From positions 1-13,781 of the forward strand of contig JAGMES010000111.1 of the NCBI GenBank assembly GCA_023128035.1: a stretch of DNA of 13,781 nucleotides. The letters are read 5' to 3'. A program made the position numbers and the translations under genes. The DNA comes from Halanaerobiales bacterium (GTDB lineage: Bacteria > Bacillota_F > Halanaerobiia > DY22613). Each line of letters starts with the position of its first letter. The first letter of the stretch is position 1. Below are positions 13,652-13,781 of the stretch, piece after piece. A model generated the notes under the pieces. That model saw nothing but the letters and a program-made list of their open reading frames with translations. It did no database searches and was not told the origin of the DNA.

Positions 13652-13781
13652 ATTATGTAACTATTCAGTCGAATCAACAAATTCGTACTAAATCCCATTA
13701 AGTTTTTTACTGTTTTAATTTTTTCTTTTAATTTAAAAATACACATAAAAGTTGTTCCAAATTGGCTTGAAGTGTTGAAAA
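13648..13781 (-). CDS. C-terminal end of an unidentified protein, cut by the window edge
   Basis: An open frame enters from the window edge and runs 43 codons to a TGA at 13648-13650. The visible part has a basic, helical stretch (F-K-L-K-E-K-I-K-T-V-K-N-L-M-G-F) and ends L-L-I-R-L-N-S-Y-I-I. The stop overlaps the ATG of the NHL gene as ATGA, the usual mark of coupled operon genes, which is the main reason to accept it. The other two minus-strand frames close earlier. The family cannot be told from this tail. Confidence 0.5.
   Translation of the reverse strand, partial: FNTSSQFGTTFMCIFKLKEKIKTVKNLMGFSTNLLIRLNSYII

Overview
The window is AT-rich and gene-dense, with short promoters, strong AGGAGG-type ribosome binding sites and GTG/TTG starts. 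This fits an anaerobic Firmicute of the Clostridia/Halanaerobia type. Two hints point to Halanaerobia-like diderms, and both are inference: the cobalamin-binding protein has an ordinary signal peptide with no lipobox, and a small ORF resembles the start of a clostridial spore-coat protein. No rRNA, tRNA, CRISPR array or intact transposase gene is visible.

Left part (1-5540, all on the minus strand): an AI-2E family transporter lies downstream of a large U32 peptidase/RlhA-like protein. Next comes an IS605-like or MITE-like inverted-repeat remnant. A 54-residue gene follows, complete with its own sigma-A promoter, TTG start and terminator. Last is an unusual regulator that joins the sensory half of AcoR-type activators to an HD-GYP cyclic-di-GMP phosphodiesterase.

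Middle (5700-7690): a 29-codon spore-coat-like remnant on the plus strand, then a stand-alone BtuF-type corrinoid-binding protein. BtuF is controlled by a cobalamin riboswitch with its own terminator. A GNAT acetyltransferase lies upstream of that unit.

Middle right (7690-9880): a 129-bp fold-back MITE with a 5-bp target duplication has landed inside the terminator of an operon of three very small proteins (65, 67 and probably 45 residues). The first two share an E-I-V-P-N tail motif. A B12-binding-domain/radical SAM protein of the MJ_1487 type is transcribed divergently. It gives the window a second corrinoid-linked gene, with BtuF the first.

Right part (9950-13781, minus strand): a MacB/FtsX-type ABC export operon in decay. 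Reading downstream, it holds the end of an unidentified gene, an NHL beta-propeller protein (frameshifted), an FtsX-like permease (frameshifted), a second FtsX-like permease (intact) and the ATPase (in-frame TGA directly after the Walker A motif). Gene order, overlapping start/stop codons and residual motifs show that it was recently a functional unit. Local sequencing error is the main alternative.
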